Shown piece by piece: positions 17,390 through 26,119 of a DNA stretch of 64,000 bases. Source of the stretch: an uncultured Winogradskyella sp. (GTDB lineage Bacteria > Bacteroidota > Bacteroidia > Flavobacteriales > Flavobacteriaceae); assembly GCF_947498345.1 (NCBI RefSeq), contig NZ_CANMJY010000007.1:1-64000 (forward strand). Direction: 5' to 3'. Made by a program: the position numbers and the translations under genes. Within the stretch, counting starts at the first letter, position 1. Each line of letters starts with the position of its first letter. The notes below the pieces were generated by a model that saw only the letters and a program-made list of their open reading frames with translations, was not told the origin of the DNA and made no database searches.

Positions 17390-17656
17390 TTAATCATTTT
17401 TTGAAGCTGCAATAATACGTTTAATTACAAAAACAATCGAAGCAATTACAAAACCTAGTGTAAAAAAAAGTGTGTAGAGGTTGTTTTCGTTTGGAAAACG
17501 CTTGTCTAGCTTTATACCTATAAATGTACCAACACAAATGATTGCCATCATCTGTATCACAATGCCTGAAAAACGCGCGTATGTATTAAGCTTGTCTTTC
17601 TGGTCTTTGGTCGGTTTTAACTGGTTGTTCTGGTTGTTTTGGTCTAGTTGGCTCAT
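17390..17656 (-). CDS. AtpZ/AtpI family protein
   Basis: 88 residues. A polar N terminus (Asn/Gln/Lys-rich) is followed by two membrane helices: YARFSGIVIQMMAIICVGTF then GIKLDKRF, and LYTLFFTLGFVIASIVFVIK. The pattern FSGI-x-x-QM...G-x-x-LD is the AtpZ hallmark. Its first 23 codons (17586-17656) overlap the end of the bactofilin gene in another frame. No later start codon would keep helix 1 complete, so the overlap seems real. Probable role: assembly factor or magnesium/calcium transport partner of ATP synthase. Confidence 0.85.
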   Translation of the reverse strand: MSQLDQNNQNNQLKPTKDQKDKLNTYARFSGIVIQMMAIICVGTFIGIKLDKRFPNENNLYTLFFTLGFVIASIVFVIKRIIAASKND

Positions 17657-18041
17657 TAGGTAGTGCTTTTACTGTACCTTTCATACTACATGTAGCATTA
17701 AATGTAGCTCCTGGCTCTACGGCTAGTTTACTTGTGTGCACCTCACCTTCAATATGTGCTGTGGCTTTTAAGGATAATGTACCTGAAAGGATAAGTTTTC
17801 CTGAAAACTTACCTTCAAAGTCAGCATTTTCTCCTTGTAAGGTACCTTTTATGAATCCAGATTTTCCAATAACTACTTTGCCAGAGGTCTTAACATTACC
17901 TTCTACCGTTCCATCAATTCTAAATGGCCCTTTACTGGCAATGTCACCAACAATCTTTGTGCCTTGCGCTATAATATTCTGTTGCGTACTTGTTTCCATA
18001 GTTGTTTGTTGTTTAGGTTTTTTACTGTCTGAGGAAAACAT
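17586..18041 (-). CDS. Bactofilin (polymer-forming cytoskeletal protein)
   Basis: 151 residues. The core (about 22-125) is a run of short beta-helix rungs (GTKIVGDIASKGPFRIDGTV, EGNVKTSGKVVIGKSGFIKG), with flexible N- and C-terminal tails rich in Pro/Lys/Thr, the classic bactofilin layout. Bactofilins form non-polar filaments at the inner membrane and organise cell-wall enzymes. Its final 71 bases also encode the N terminus of AtpZ in the +1 frame. It starts 18 bases after the SprE gene stop, so sprE, bactofilin, atpZ and the AtpI-like gene form one transcription series. Confidence 0.9.
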   Translation of the reverse strand: MFSSDSKKPKQQTTMETSTQQNIIAQGTKIVGDIASKGPFRIDGTVEGNVKTSGKVVIGKSGFIKGTLQGENADFEGKFSGKLILSGTLSLKATAHIEGEVHTSKLAVEPGATFNATCSMKGTVKALPNEPTRPKQPEQPVKTDQRPERQA

Positions 18042-18059
18042 GATATGATTTGGTTTTAA

Positions 18060-20696
18060 TTACTCTAATTTTAAATAAGCATTTAAATTTTTATGACGTT
18101 GAATAATAGCATAGTTTGGTGAGGAAATTGCAAAATATTCTTTTGTGATTTTTGGTTTTACTGGTCTTCCGCGTTTGTCCTTTTCGTCAGATTGTAATAA
18201 TTGTGCAAAACCACTTGCTCCTTGAATACTTTTTAGACCGTGTACAACCACAAATATTGTATTTTCATCATATACATCTTTTGAAGTTGTTAGGTCAAAA
18301 TATTTAATCTTTGCCTCAATTTCTTCATCCAGTACTTTAATAAAAGCATCTATATCTTCATCCGAACCTTTTTGAAATGTATAAATAACATTAAAGTTTT
18401 TTGGTTTATCGTCTGGTACAAATTCTTTCCTTGCAAGAACTGGTATAGCATTTTGTAATAAGTCTTGCGCTTTTTTTCCTTCTTCTGTATTAGGATATGT
18501 CAACGCTATGTAGTCAATTCCTTTTTTATACTCTTCAAACCCATAAAGTCTACCTTTAGCAGATGTTTTAAGGATTTCGAATTTAGGAACGAAGCCATCT
18601 CCTTCGAGACGTTTAATCTGTATTTCGGCTTCATTGATAACAGCCTGGTACTCTTGATTATCAAACTTTTTATATAAGTTGGTGTAAATAACCTCTGGAC
18701 TATTTTCGTCTTTAGCCAATTCTGATTGCGGATTTAGCAAAATTTCGGCATATCGAGATTCTGGATAATTGGCTACTATATCCGCTTTCATAGCTTCTGC
18801 TTTTCTGTTTAAACCCAATTCTACATAAATTTTATACAGATTGTATTTTGAAGGTAATATTAAGCGATCTTCAGGATTGTTTTGTAATAAATCTTCAAAT
18901 CTAGATTTAGAGAGTTCTAACTCTTTAAACTTCTCCTTGTAGATAATACCTAACTGATAGTAGGCAAAATTGCGTTCCTTGGCTATACTATCAATCTCTA
19001 CTTGTTTTGTTGGCAACGACGCCAAATACGTTTCTGGATTAAAACGCTTGTCGTCGTCTTTTGAGGTAGATACTACAGCATTATTTTTAACAGTATTGGC
19101 GATACCTGTACGTTGATTTGATAGTCTCCAATTATCTTGTAATTTTCGATCCCCCCAAATTTTTAGGAATTCATTTTTACCATAAGCAACCGTTGTTGGG
19201 TTGTAGAAGTAAAAACTACTCTTGTTTCCCGCTACTGGACTTATGCTTCTGCTCTTGGAAGCAAATTCACCTGGATTATCTTTTTGATTAATTCCAGATC
19301 TTGGGTTTTTAGTTTGTATGCCATTGTTTGAAGTGGCTGCCTGAGATGATCGTTTCTCTAACTCTTCTGCTTTACGCTGTTCTTCCTCTAGAGCCTGCTG
19401 TTTTAGTTGCTCTGCATATGCTGTGTATATGGCTAGTTGTTCTTCCTTTGGAAGCGCTACCATTTTTAAAATACTATCGTTGGTTGCCGCAATACCTTCG
19501 TAATAGATGACATCATCTAAATTCTCGCGTTTCTTCTTAATTATTCTAAATGGTTTAGAGTTTTGTACCATTGCCGTCATGGTACTATCATAATATGCTC
19601 CTGCCGTTTTATAGATATTCTTATCAAAATACATGTTACCTAGTGTCTCATAATTAAGTGCTCTTAGGTATTTGTCCGAAGTGATTTTTCTCAGGGATTT
19701 ATTGTAGTAGGCTTCTGCTAGGCTATCAGAGGTTTTATTGCGATGGTATTCTGCAATACGATAATAAATCTTATCAAGAAAAGGTCTGTTTTCACGATTT
19801 TCCTCTAACTCAGTAAGGTATTCTTGAAACTCAATATCGTCTCCATCCAGGACATCATGGTTATATGATTTCTCTAAGTGGGCGTTAATGTAAAAAGCTC
19901 TTGGAATTTGTCTGTGCATATCTATAATGGCATCGAACTCCATATTAGCACTATCCTTTTTCTTAAACTCATTGTAAAGCTGTCCTCTAATAAAATGATA
20001 TCGGGCTTTTTCGCTTTTAACTTTAGTGTTTTCTGCTGCTATACCTAGCTCTACCAAAGCACTGTCTTTAGATTTTGTGTTGATGTAGGCTTGTGCCAGA
20101 GCTGCTGTGGCATCAGCTAAATCCTGACCTTCAATTTCCTCTTCTTCCAGTAAGCGTTTTAGCTTTTTAATAGCAACTTCGTCATTATTGAGTCGCATAT
20201 TTGCTTTTTCGCGCCAAATTTTTACTTGGTTAATTTTATCGCTTGTTGGGTATTTATTAAGGATATTGTTAAATGCTGCAAGTGCCGGCACAAAGCGTTG
20301 ATCGTAATAACGGGCCTTACCCAGAAGCAAGTACGCTTCATCAATTTGTGGGTTTTTTTCTTTCCCATTGATATTCATACCGTGCTTTTGAATCGCTTTA
20401 ATAGCTTTTTCTTCTGCGCGTTCAAAATCGGCATTTTTAGATTGACCAGGTAGAAATATATCTTCACTCACCTTCATACGCTCCACAGGAAGTAGTTCCC
20501 AGAAATTCTCGGTGAATGCATCATTTACCGCAAGTTTCCCTCTATCTAAAGCTATATTTCCATTATAGAGAATATTATACTTAGTACCTAAGGCATGGAA
20601 GTTTCTATTAATAAATGTGTCTTTTTTGCGTGAACAGTTTTGGACGATAATCGTCATTAAAAAAAGACATAATATGTGCTTAATCTTAAATTTCAA
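18060..20696 (-). CDS. sprE: Type IX secretion system lipoprotein SprE/PorW
   Basis: 878 residues, about the length of SprE from gliding flavobacteria. The signal sequence ends in IIVQNC with the lipobox Cys at residue 21. The mature start SRKKDTFINRNFHALGTKYN, then NILYNG, is the family hallmark. Many TPR-like repeats follow (for example AYLLLGKARYYDQRFVPALA), with a charged linker around 430-490. SprE/PorW is needed for type IX secretion and gliding, linking the PorK/N ring side to the translocon. It is first in a series with bactofilin and AtpZ. I saw no clear promoter in the 190-base upstream gap. Confidence 0.9.
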   Translation of the reverse strand: MKFKIKHILCLFLMTIIVQNCSRKKDTFINRNFHALGTKYNILYNGNIALDRGKLAVNDAFTENFWELLPVERMKVSEDIFLPGQSKNADFERAEEKAIKAIQKHGMNINGKEKNPQIDEAYLLLGKARYYDQRFVPALAAFNNILNKYPTSDKINQVKIWREKANMRLNNDEVAIKKLKRLLEEEEIEGQDLADATAALAQAYINTKSKDSALVELGIAAENTKVKSEKARYHFIRGQLYNEFKKKDSANMEFDAIIDMHRQIPRAFYINAHLEKSYNHDVLDGDDIEFQEYLTELEENRENRPFLDKIYYRIAEYHRNKTSDSLAEAYYNKSLRKITSDKYLRALNYETLGNMYFDKNIYKTAGAYYDSTMTAMVQNSKPFRIIKKKRENLDDVIYYEGIAATNDSILKMVALPKEEQLAIYTAYAEQLKQQALEEEQRKAEELEKRSSQAATSNNGIQTKNPRSGINQKDNPGEFASKSRSISPVAGNKSSFYFYNPTTVAYGKNEFLKIWGDRKLQDNWRLSNQRTGIANTVKNNAVVSTSKDDDKRFNPETYLASLPTKQVEIDSIAKERNFAYYQLGIIYKEKFKELELSKSRFEDLLQNNPEDRLILPSKYNLYKIYVELGLNRKAEAMKADIVANYPESRYAEILLNPQSELAKDENSPEVIYTNLYKKFDNQEYQAVINEAEIQIKRLEGDGFVPKFEILKTSAKGRLYGFEEYKKGIDYIALTYPNTEEGKKAQDLLQNAIPVLARKEFVPDDKPKNFNVIYTFQKGSDEDIDAFIKVLDEEIEAKIKYFDLTTSKDVYDENTIFVVVHGLKSIQGASGFAQLLQSDEKDKRGRPVKPKITKEYFAISSPNYAIIQRHKNLNAYLKLE

Positions 20697-20827
20697 CGTT
20701 GGTTCTATTTGATTAATAGATAACTAAACTATTAGGTGTTTAGTGTGTTAAGTGGTAAAAATAAACATCTTTTTCAATTTTTGGTGTTATTTGTGAGTTT
20801 TTCGAGGTATAGCAATGCTTAACCAAA

Positions 20828-20862
20828 TAAAAAAGCTCGGGATTACAAATGCAATCACGGGC
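20828..20862 (-). terminator. Terminator after the ABC transporter operon
   Basis: Stem GCTCGGGATT (20835-20844) pairs with AATCACGGGC (20853-20862), with one mismatch and one G-T pair and an eight-base loop. Read on the minus strand it is followed by TTTTTTATTT. It lies just after the stop of the ATP-binding gene at 20887. Confidence 0.75.
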
Positions 20863-20886
20863 TTAAAATAATTATGATTGGGTTTT

Positions 20887-21609
20887 TTATTCTTCTTCTT
20901 GAGAAGTGACCATATTACTAGCAAAATGTGCTTCTAATTCTTTTAAAGTCGCTGGATTGGTTTCTAAATCCTTAACAATATCCCCTTTTTCTAAAACAAC
21001 GATACGCTCACAGACATCTGTAACATGCATTAAATCGTGACTAGACACCAATACAGTAACCCCTTGTTTCTCAGCCAGGTCCTTTAAAATTTGCTTTAAG
21101 CGTATTTGCGTTGTTGGGTCTAAATTGGCAAAAGGTTCATCTAAAATTATGACTTCAGGATTACCAATAAGTGCAGCAACAATACCTGCTTTTTTTTGAT
21201 TTCCTTTACTTAAGTCTCTAAGATATTTTTTTTGTTTAAGGATTTCACCATGAAAAAAGCTTTCAAATTGCTTTAATAAAGCATCAATATCGGCTTTGTT
21301 TTGGCCGCGTAATTCACCAATAAAATAAAAGTATTCTTCAGGGGTTAAATAGCCAATCAAGAAAGTTTCATCTATAAAAGCCGAAGTAAATGGTTTCCAA
21401 TCTTCACTCTCATGTACCAATACATTATTGTTTTTTATATGCCCTGTTGTTGGCTGAATTAAGTCTAATAAAAGACTGAAATAAGTGGTTTTTCCAGCAC
21501 CATTATTGCCTACTAAACCAAAGCTTTGGCCTTTAGGAATATTAAGGTCATCGATTTTTAAAACCGTATTACCGCTATATGTTTTTGATAAATTTGATGT
21601 AATAATCAT
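20887..21609 (-). CDS. ABC transporter ATP-binding protein
   Basis: 240 residues. Walker A is GNNGAGKTT (about 35), Walker B VIILDEPFANLDP, and the H-loop SSHDL. The signature motif reads LSKGNQKKAGI instead of LSGGQ, a common variant in exporters of this type. It starts four bases after the permease stop, and both are downstream of a PadR regulator and two membrane proteins. The likely role is ATP supply for the DUF5687 permease; the substrate is unknown. Confidence 0.93.
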   Translation of the reverse strand: MIITSNLSKTYSGNTVLKIDDLNIPKGQSFGLVGNNGAGKTTYFSLLLDLIQPTTGHIKNNNVLVHESEDWKPFTSAFIDETFLIGYLTPEEYFYFIGELRGQNKADIDALLKQFESFFHGEILKQKKYLRDLSKGNQKKAGIVAALIGNPEVIILDEPFANLDPTTQIRLKQILKDLAEKQGVTVLVSSHDLMHVTDVCERIVVLEKGDIVKDLETNPATLKELEAHFASNMVTSQEEE

Positions 21610-21613
21610 AATT

Positions 21614-23086
21614 CTAATTAGTTTGTTTGTATGCTACTAAAGTTTTATACTTCTCGGATTTATAAATCTTTTCAATAATAGTGAATACTTTGTTTTTAAA
21701 TAAGAATCCTGCTAATCCAGATACAGCTACTAAAACAAAGCCTAAAACTTCACCCTGGATAAAGTGACCTGCAGTATAAATCAACATAGGTAATAGTAAT
21801 TTGGGAATAGTTAGTAATAATGTTTTTAGGTTAAAAGACTTTTTATCACCAAATGCTTTTTTTGCTGAAGATAAATCTATAGGTGTTTTTATATAAGCTC
21901 CACCCCAAAGTACCATGTGCGAGTTTACGCCAACATTATATATAGCTCCTACAACAACAGCGGCATATGCTTGCCAGCCAAAATAGAGGTAAAACGACGC
22001 AATAATCGTAGAAAAAATTGTGGCAATAACCATAAGATACCATTTGGACTCTAGGTATTCTTTATATCTTATGTTCTGACTCATTAAGAGTGGATAATAT
22101 GCGCTATCCCAACTTGGCACAAACTGACCAAAACTAAACAAGAAGCCGCCAGAAACAAAAATACCTGCGAAAATTCTCCAAAATGGGCCATCATATGCTT
22201 CAATACTTCCTGTAAAAAATAATAGACCATAAAAAATAAACAGAAAACTCATAAAGATGGTCATTTTTGAACGTTTGTTTCGTTTTATGAGCTTTATGTC
22301 GTTCTTTAAAAACGTTGAGACACTTCCAAAACGATCTAGCCATGTCATATTATCTGTCTCTGCAATCTCAACTTTTTTAGCCAATCCTGCATCTAAATAA
22401 AAGTTCTTTCTAAAATATTTAAATGCCATTGAGTACAATATATAAGCTAATATTATTGGGATTATTGACAGGTAAGGCTGGTTATAAAATGCAGAAAATA
22501 TTGGTGCTGTAAATTGTGTAATATCAAAAATATCAAAGTACAGTAACGCACCTAAAGTTACAATAATACCAAGAATAGAATAAAACACCGTGTCTTTACT
22601 GTTTACAAATATATTTATGAAATTATTACAATAAAAAAGCGCAAGCATTGCTATATGCCATCCTGCTACATTTATAAATGAATGCCCTTCTTTAAGCAGT
22701 ACAATTGAGAAAGGAATAAAAAAGAAAGCATGCCAAATATTGAAAAATGAAATCATTGTTTTATTGATTCCAAATTTCACAACTTGATTCTTTTTTAATG
22801 GTAAATAAAGTAGTGGTTTAATGTTTACAATAGGCATATTTTGTAAAAAATACCTAAAAACTAAATCACCTATGAAATAAAAAATAAGAAACTTATTAAT
22901 AATTTTTAATGGTTCTGGGTCTATAAATTTTTCTATGCCATAATATGCAAAAACCCCTGCGCCCAAAGCATATAAGATCATAAAAAAAGCACCAATAATC
23001 ATTAAAATCTTAAGTGCTAAGTTCACTTGGAATGAAGCAGATCGTGTAAATGCTTTCCATTCTAAATTCAGAAAATGCTTTATCAT
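21614..23086 (-). CDS. ABC transporter permease, DUF5687 family
   Basis: 490 residues with about 10-12 membrane helices. It starts MIKHFLNLEWKAFTRSASFQ, which resembles the amphipathic start of ABC-2-type permeases, and ends with a basic tail. A central soluble stretch (about 235-275, KKVEIAETDNMTWLDRFGSV) separates two helix groups. It is followed after four bases by the ATP-binding gene and preceded after 56 bases by the two paralogous membrane proteins. DUF5687 is recalled from annotated flavobacterial homologs. Confidence 0.8.
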   Translation of the reverse strand: MIKHFLNLEWKAFTRSASFQVNLALKILMIIGAFFMILYALGAGVFAYYGIEKFIDPEPLKIINKFLIFYFIGDLVFRYFLQNMPIVNIKPLLYLPLKKNQVVKFGINKTMISFFNIWHAFFFIPFSIVLLKEGHSFINVAGWHIAMLALFYCNNFINIFVNSKDTVFYSILGIIVTLGALLYFDIFDITQFTAPIFSAFYNQPYLSIIPIILAYILYSMAFKYFRKNFYLDAGLAKKVEIAETDNMTWLDRFGSVSTFLKNDIKLIKRNKRSKMTIFMSFLFIFYGLLFFTGSIEAYDGPFWRIFAGIFVSGGFLFSFGQFVPSWDSAYYPLLMSQNIRYKEYLESKWYLMVIATIFSTIIASFYLYFGWQAYAAVVVGAIYNVGVNSHMVLWGGAYIKTPIDLSSAKKAFGDKKSFNLKTLLLTIPKLLLPMLIYTAGHFIQGEVLGFVLVAVSGLAGFLFKNKVFTIIEKIYKSEKYKTLVAYKQTN

Positions 23087-23142
23087 AGCTTTTGGTTAGT
23101 TTATGTGATGGGTTAGTATGGTTTTAGTTGAATTTGTTACAT

Positions 23143-23844
23143 CTAATAAATAAAATTATATTCTGGATAGTGTTTCTCCATCTGATATCTAAGCTTTGGT
23201 GTAACTACATATACTGCTATGTAAATTAGCATTGCTATTAATACTGTACATATAGAAAATACAACAGACATGCTTACGGGCCATGTTTGCTCATTTTGAT
23301 AAAAGACCTGAAAATAAATGGCAAAATTCATGACATGTACCAGACCACCTAGTTGAGAAATCGTGTTATCAAACAACCACTTTTTCCCTGTCTGTTTTTT
23401 TAGTCGCTTAGAACGCTTAAATTCCTTAATCCAAAAGTACCATGGGAATCCAAATAAAACGGTTAGTGTTGGTATAACTAACCAATTACTATGGTACTCC
23501 ATAGAAAAGTATAACGTTTTGTAATACAACCAAATTAAAAATAGTGTTAATATGATCTTAGGTAGAATAAAGAAGTCTTTAAAGTTTTTCCAGATTAAAC
23601 GCCAATATCTTTTATTTAATGCTTTGGTTTTTTCTTCAATAACATTACCAAAACCCATAACTCCAAATTTTTTAAATTCTGTTTTTAGTGCTTTTTCAAA
23701 AGGAATATTTGGGTTATCCCTCCATTGTGCTTCAATACCATTTGCTAAATGATCAACAAGCTCGGTTTGCACATCGTACCACTCTACATAATGCTTTTGG
23801 GTAAAGGAATAGAGTTGATTTATTTGTAGTTTGGTGAGCTTCAT
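23143..23844 (-). CDS. PadR-operon membrane protein with DH-motif N-terminal domain (copy 2)
   Basis: 233 residues. The first 85 residues form a helical soluble domain (LTKLQINQLYSFTQKHYVEW, then VQTELVDHLANGIEAQ). Four membrane helices follow (about 98-117, 121-137, 165-185 and 192-213). The next upstream gene has the same layout and the same TE-L/M-V/T-DH-L/I-A core, so the two are paralogs. Related soluble domains occur in membrane proteins next to PadR regulators (DUF1700/DUF1129-like). Function unknown; probably senses or modulates the ABC transporter. Confidence 0.65.
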   Translation of the reverse strand: MKLTKLQINQLYSFTQKHYVEWYDVQTELVDHLANGIEAQWRDNPNIPFEKALKTEFKKFGVMGFGNVIEEKTKALNKRYWRLIWKNFKDFFILPKIILTLFLIWLYYKTLYFSMEYHSNWLVIPTLTVLFGFPWYFWIKEFKRSKRLKKQTGKKWLFDNTISQLGGLVHVMNFAIYFQVFYQNEQTWPVSMSVVFSICTVLIAMLIYIAVYVVTPKLRYQMEKHYPEYNFIY

Positions 23845-23861
23845 TTAAAAACCAGATATAT

Positions 23862-24533
23862 CTATGACGTTAGTTTGTTTTGTAAATTTTTGTATTGTCT
23901 GGTGGTTTCCAAATAAATTTTAACACCCGAAAAAATCAATAACACATTAAAAATCGTTGTAAAAAATATTATGTTTTGTCTAACTACTTCCGAAACCTCA
24001 AACGCACCTCCTAGTTTTGGTAATTGATAAAACAGATTAGACATTAACATAGAAAAAATAATATAGAAATAGCCATATAACAGATAGCCAGATTTTTTAA
24101 ATTTAATAGACATATAAGCATAATGAATTGTAAAATAAACAATTGGCAACCCAAATAACATAAGACTAATGATATTGAATACTTTACTTGAAAAATTTTG
24201 AAATATTAAATAATATGCAAATACAAAAAACACTACAGGTGTCAAGGTTTTAATGCTAGTAAAAAGACCTGTAAAATATGAAAAGTACTTTTTGCGAATC
24301 TTTTTATTGATTAGTCTTAACCTTCTTTTTTCATAAGCTTTTAAATCCCCACGCCAACCTAATTGATCTAAAATTTGCATAAAAAGCGTTTGAAAATCAT
24401 AACTCCCGCTTTTACTTTCCATTTCGCAAGCAATATGATCCGTCATTTCTAATCTAATATCCCAATAGCCAATACCTTTGTCTTTAAGGTATTTATCTAT
24501 GAACTGTATTTGTTCCTTATCTAATGTTATCAT
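23862..24533 (-). CDS. PadR-operon membrane protein with DH-motif N-terminal domain (copy 1)
   Basis: 223 residues. The N-terminal helical domain (LDKEQIQFIDKYLKDKGIGY, then IRLEMTDHIACEMESKS) parallels that of the neighbour at 23143-23844. Four membrane helices follow (about 90-115, 118-135, 147-167 and 187-205). It begins three bases after the padR stop, so it is translationally close to the regulator. Proteins encoded directly after PadR in Firmicutes and Bacteroidota are often its signalling partners, but no mechanism is known here. Confidence 0.65.
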   Translation of the reverse strand: MITLDKEQIQFIDKYLKDKGIGYWDIRLEMTDHIACEMESKSGSYDFQTLFMQILDQLGWRGDLKAYEKRRLRLINKKIRKKYFSYFTGLFTSIKTLTPVVFFVFAYYLIFQNFSSKVFNIISLMLFGLPIVYFTIHYAYMSIKFKKSGYLLYGYFYIIFSMLMSNLFYQLPKLGGAFEVSEVVRQNIIFFTTIFNVLLIFSGVKIYLETTRQYKNLQNKLTS

Positions 24534-24536
24534 AAA

Positions 24537-24869
24537 TCAAGTCAATTTTGGATTTACTAAAGCCTGCATGGTTTTGATATAATCAGCAAGCTCATTGAGT
24601 TTATTGACGGTTTCTTTAGTACCTATTTCCGTAAGCTTATAATATTTCCGCAATCGGTTATCAACTTTTGCAACCTCAACGTCTAAAAGCCCTTCTGCTT
24701 CTAACTTATGAAGCGCAGGATATAGTGCTCCTTCCGTAATATTAAGCTCCCCTTTGGTCAATGCCTTTACTTTTTGGGTAATCTCATAACCATACATTTT
24801 ATCATTTTCATTAAGTAACTTTAAAATGATGGTATTTAAACTTCCTTTATATAATTTAGAGTTACTCAT
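24537..24869 (-). CDS. PadR family transcriptional regulator
   Basis: 110 residues, the size of the short PadR subfamily 2 (LmrR-like). The winged helix is complete: LYKGSLNTIILKLLNENDKM, YGYEITQKVKALTKGEL, NITEGALYPALHKLEAEGLL and the wing VDNRLRKYYKLTEIG. A C-terminal helix for dimerisation follows. It is the first gene of a five-gene operon ending in an ABC transporter. A highly symmetric dyad overlaps its -7 element, which fits autorepression. Confidence 0.93.
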   Translation of the reverse strand: MSNSKLYKGSLNTIILKLLNENDKMYGYEITQKVKALTKGELNITEGALYPALHKLEAEGLLDVEVAKVDNRLRKYYKLTEIGTKETVNKLNELADYIKTMQALVNPKLT

Positions 24870-24890
24870 TGATTTTTTGACTTAGCTACA

Positions 24891-24934
24891 CAAATTTATA
24901 CATAATTTTCTTATGCATAATAATCTTATGTATA
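24891..24934 (-). promoter_or_regulatory. padR promoter (-7) with overlapping symmetric operator
   Basis: The -7 element reads TAAATTTG on the minus strand (24898-24891). Overlapping it is a three-part dyad centred at 24915.5: TATACATAA (24897-24905), the 10-bp palindrome TTATGCATAA (24911-24920) and TTATGTATA (24926-24934), with five-base spacers on both sides. The outer arms are perfect inverted copies. The position suggests the operator of PadR itself. Confidence 0.7.
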
Positions 24935-24997
24935 TTTTAACATATGAAAATTTCATCATTTTTATGAAAATTTTAGGTCCAGAAGGTTAGGTAATCC

Positions 24998-25029
24998 TTG
25001 CTGGTCTTGCCTTAGATTCACTATTTTTG
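24998..25029 (+). promoter_or_regulatory. Promoter of the PaaE-like reductase gene
   Basis: TTG (24998-25000), a 21-base spacer, then TATTTTTG (25022-25029). The -7 element covers the alternative TTG start at 25027, so translation must begin at the ATG at 25045, 15 bases downstream. Confidence 0.65.
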
Positions 25030-25044
25030 CCAAAATTTATTGCT

Positions 25045-26103
25045 ATGTCGCATTTTCATACACTCAAAATAAAATCTATAGATAACGTAACTCATAAATC
25101 TGTTGCGATTACCTTTGATATTCTCGAAAACCTAAAAGAAACTTTTACCTTTAAAGCGGGTCAGTATATTACTCTAAAGACCACAATAAATGAAGAAGAT
25201 ATACGAAGAGATTATTCTATTTGTTCTTCTAAAAATAGTAACGAGCTTACTGTTGCTGTAAAAGCGGTTGAAGGCGGTACATTTTCTGTTTATGCAAATG
25301 AGACATTAAAAGCAGGTGATACTATTGAAGTTGCAGAACCTAATGGTCGTTTTGTGTTTGAAGCCAATGAAGCCAAAACCAGAACCATTGCTGCTTTTGC
25401 TGCTGGTAGTGGAATTACACCCATTTTAAGTATTGCTAAAACACTGCTCGAAGATGAGCCCTTTAGCAACTTTATATTAGTTTATGGTAATAAGTCTGTA
25501 GATGACACCATGTTTTTTAATGAGTTAATGGCATTAAAAAACACCTATGGTAATCGTATCCATGTGCATTTTATATACAGTCAAGCAAATGAAGAAGATG
25601 CATTATTTGGCCGTATTGAAAAAAGCACAGTCAACCTCATTATAAAAAACAAATACAAAGATGTAACTATTGAAACATTCTATCTCTGTGGACCAGAACA
25701 AATGATTCATACTGTTAAGGATGTTTTGGTTGAAAATAACGTAAAAGAGAAAGACATTTTATTCGAATTATTTACTGCTCCTGTTGAAACAGAAAACGTA
25801 GCGGATATTGATGTGCCTAATGGAAGTTCAAAAATCAAAGTGCTTGTTGATGAAGAAGAGTTTGAGTTTACAATGTCACAAGAGGACTCACTCTTAGAAG
25901 CCGCGTTAAAACAAGATATTGATGCACCATACTCTTGCCAAGGTGGAATTTGCAGTAGTTGTATCGCTAGATTAACTGAAGGTGAAGCTACAATGAGACA
26001 AAATAATATCCTTACAGATAATGAAGTTGCCGAAGGTTTGGTGTTGACCTGTCAAGCACATCCCATAACGGCTTCGGTTGTTGTAGATTATGATGATGTG
26101 TAA
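25045..26103 (+). CDS. PaaE-like ferredoxin-type oxidoreductase (FAD, NAD(P)H, 2Fe-2S)
   Basis: 352 residues from the ATG at 25045. FAD-binding barrel: KAGQYITLK and the RRDYSICSS motif. NAD(P)-binding part: FAAGSGITPILSI and FYLCGPEQMI. C-terminal plant-type 2Fe-2S domain: YSCQGGICSSC then VLTCQAHP (C-x4-C-x2-C...C). This is the domain order of PaaE, the reductase of phenylacetyl-CoA epoxidase, but no paaABCD genes are nearby, and in flavobacteria similar stand-alone reductases are common. It probably passes electrons from NAD(P)H to an oxygenase or desaturase encoded elsewhere. Confidence 0.85.
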   Translation: MSHFHTLKIKSIDNVTHKSVAITFDILENLKETFTFKAGQYITLKTTINEEDIRRDYSICSSKNSNELTVAVKAVEGGTFSVYANETLKAGDTIEVAEPNGRFVFEANEAKTRTIAAFAAGSGITPILSIAKTLLEDEPFSNFILVYGNKSVDDTMFFNELMALKNTYGNRIHVHFIYSQANEEDALFGRIEKSTVNLIIKNKYKDVTIETFYLCGPEQMIHTVKDVLVENNVKEKDILFELFTAPVETENVADIDVPNGSSKIKVLVDEEEFEFTMSQEDSLLEAALKQDIDAPYSCQGGICSSCIARLTEGEATMRQNNILTDNEVAEGLVLTCQAHPITASVVVDYDDV

Positions 26104-26119
26104 ATAGAGAAACTAGGTG

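Noticed and set aside
25027..25044. Upstream TTG start of the PaaE-like gene
   Set aside because: It lies inside the -7 element of a full-consensus promoter, so it cannot be in the mRNA; the ATG at 25045 fits the family.
25045..26103. Phenylacetate degradation cluster around the PaaE-like gene and the PaaK-like gene
   Set aside because: No paaABCD or ring-opening genes nearby, and the PaaK-like protein lies in a glycan locus 5 kb away on the other side of purD.
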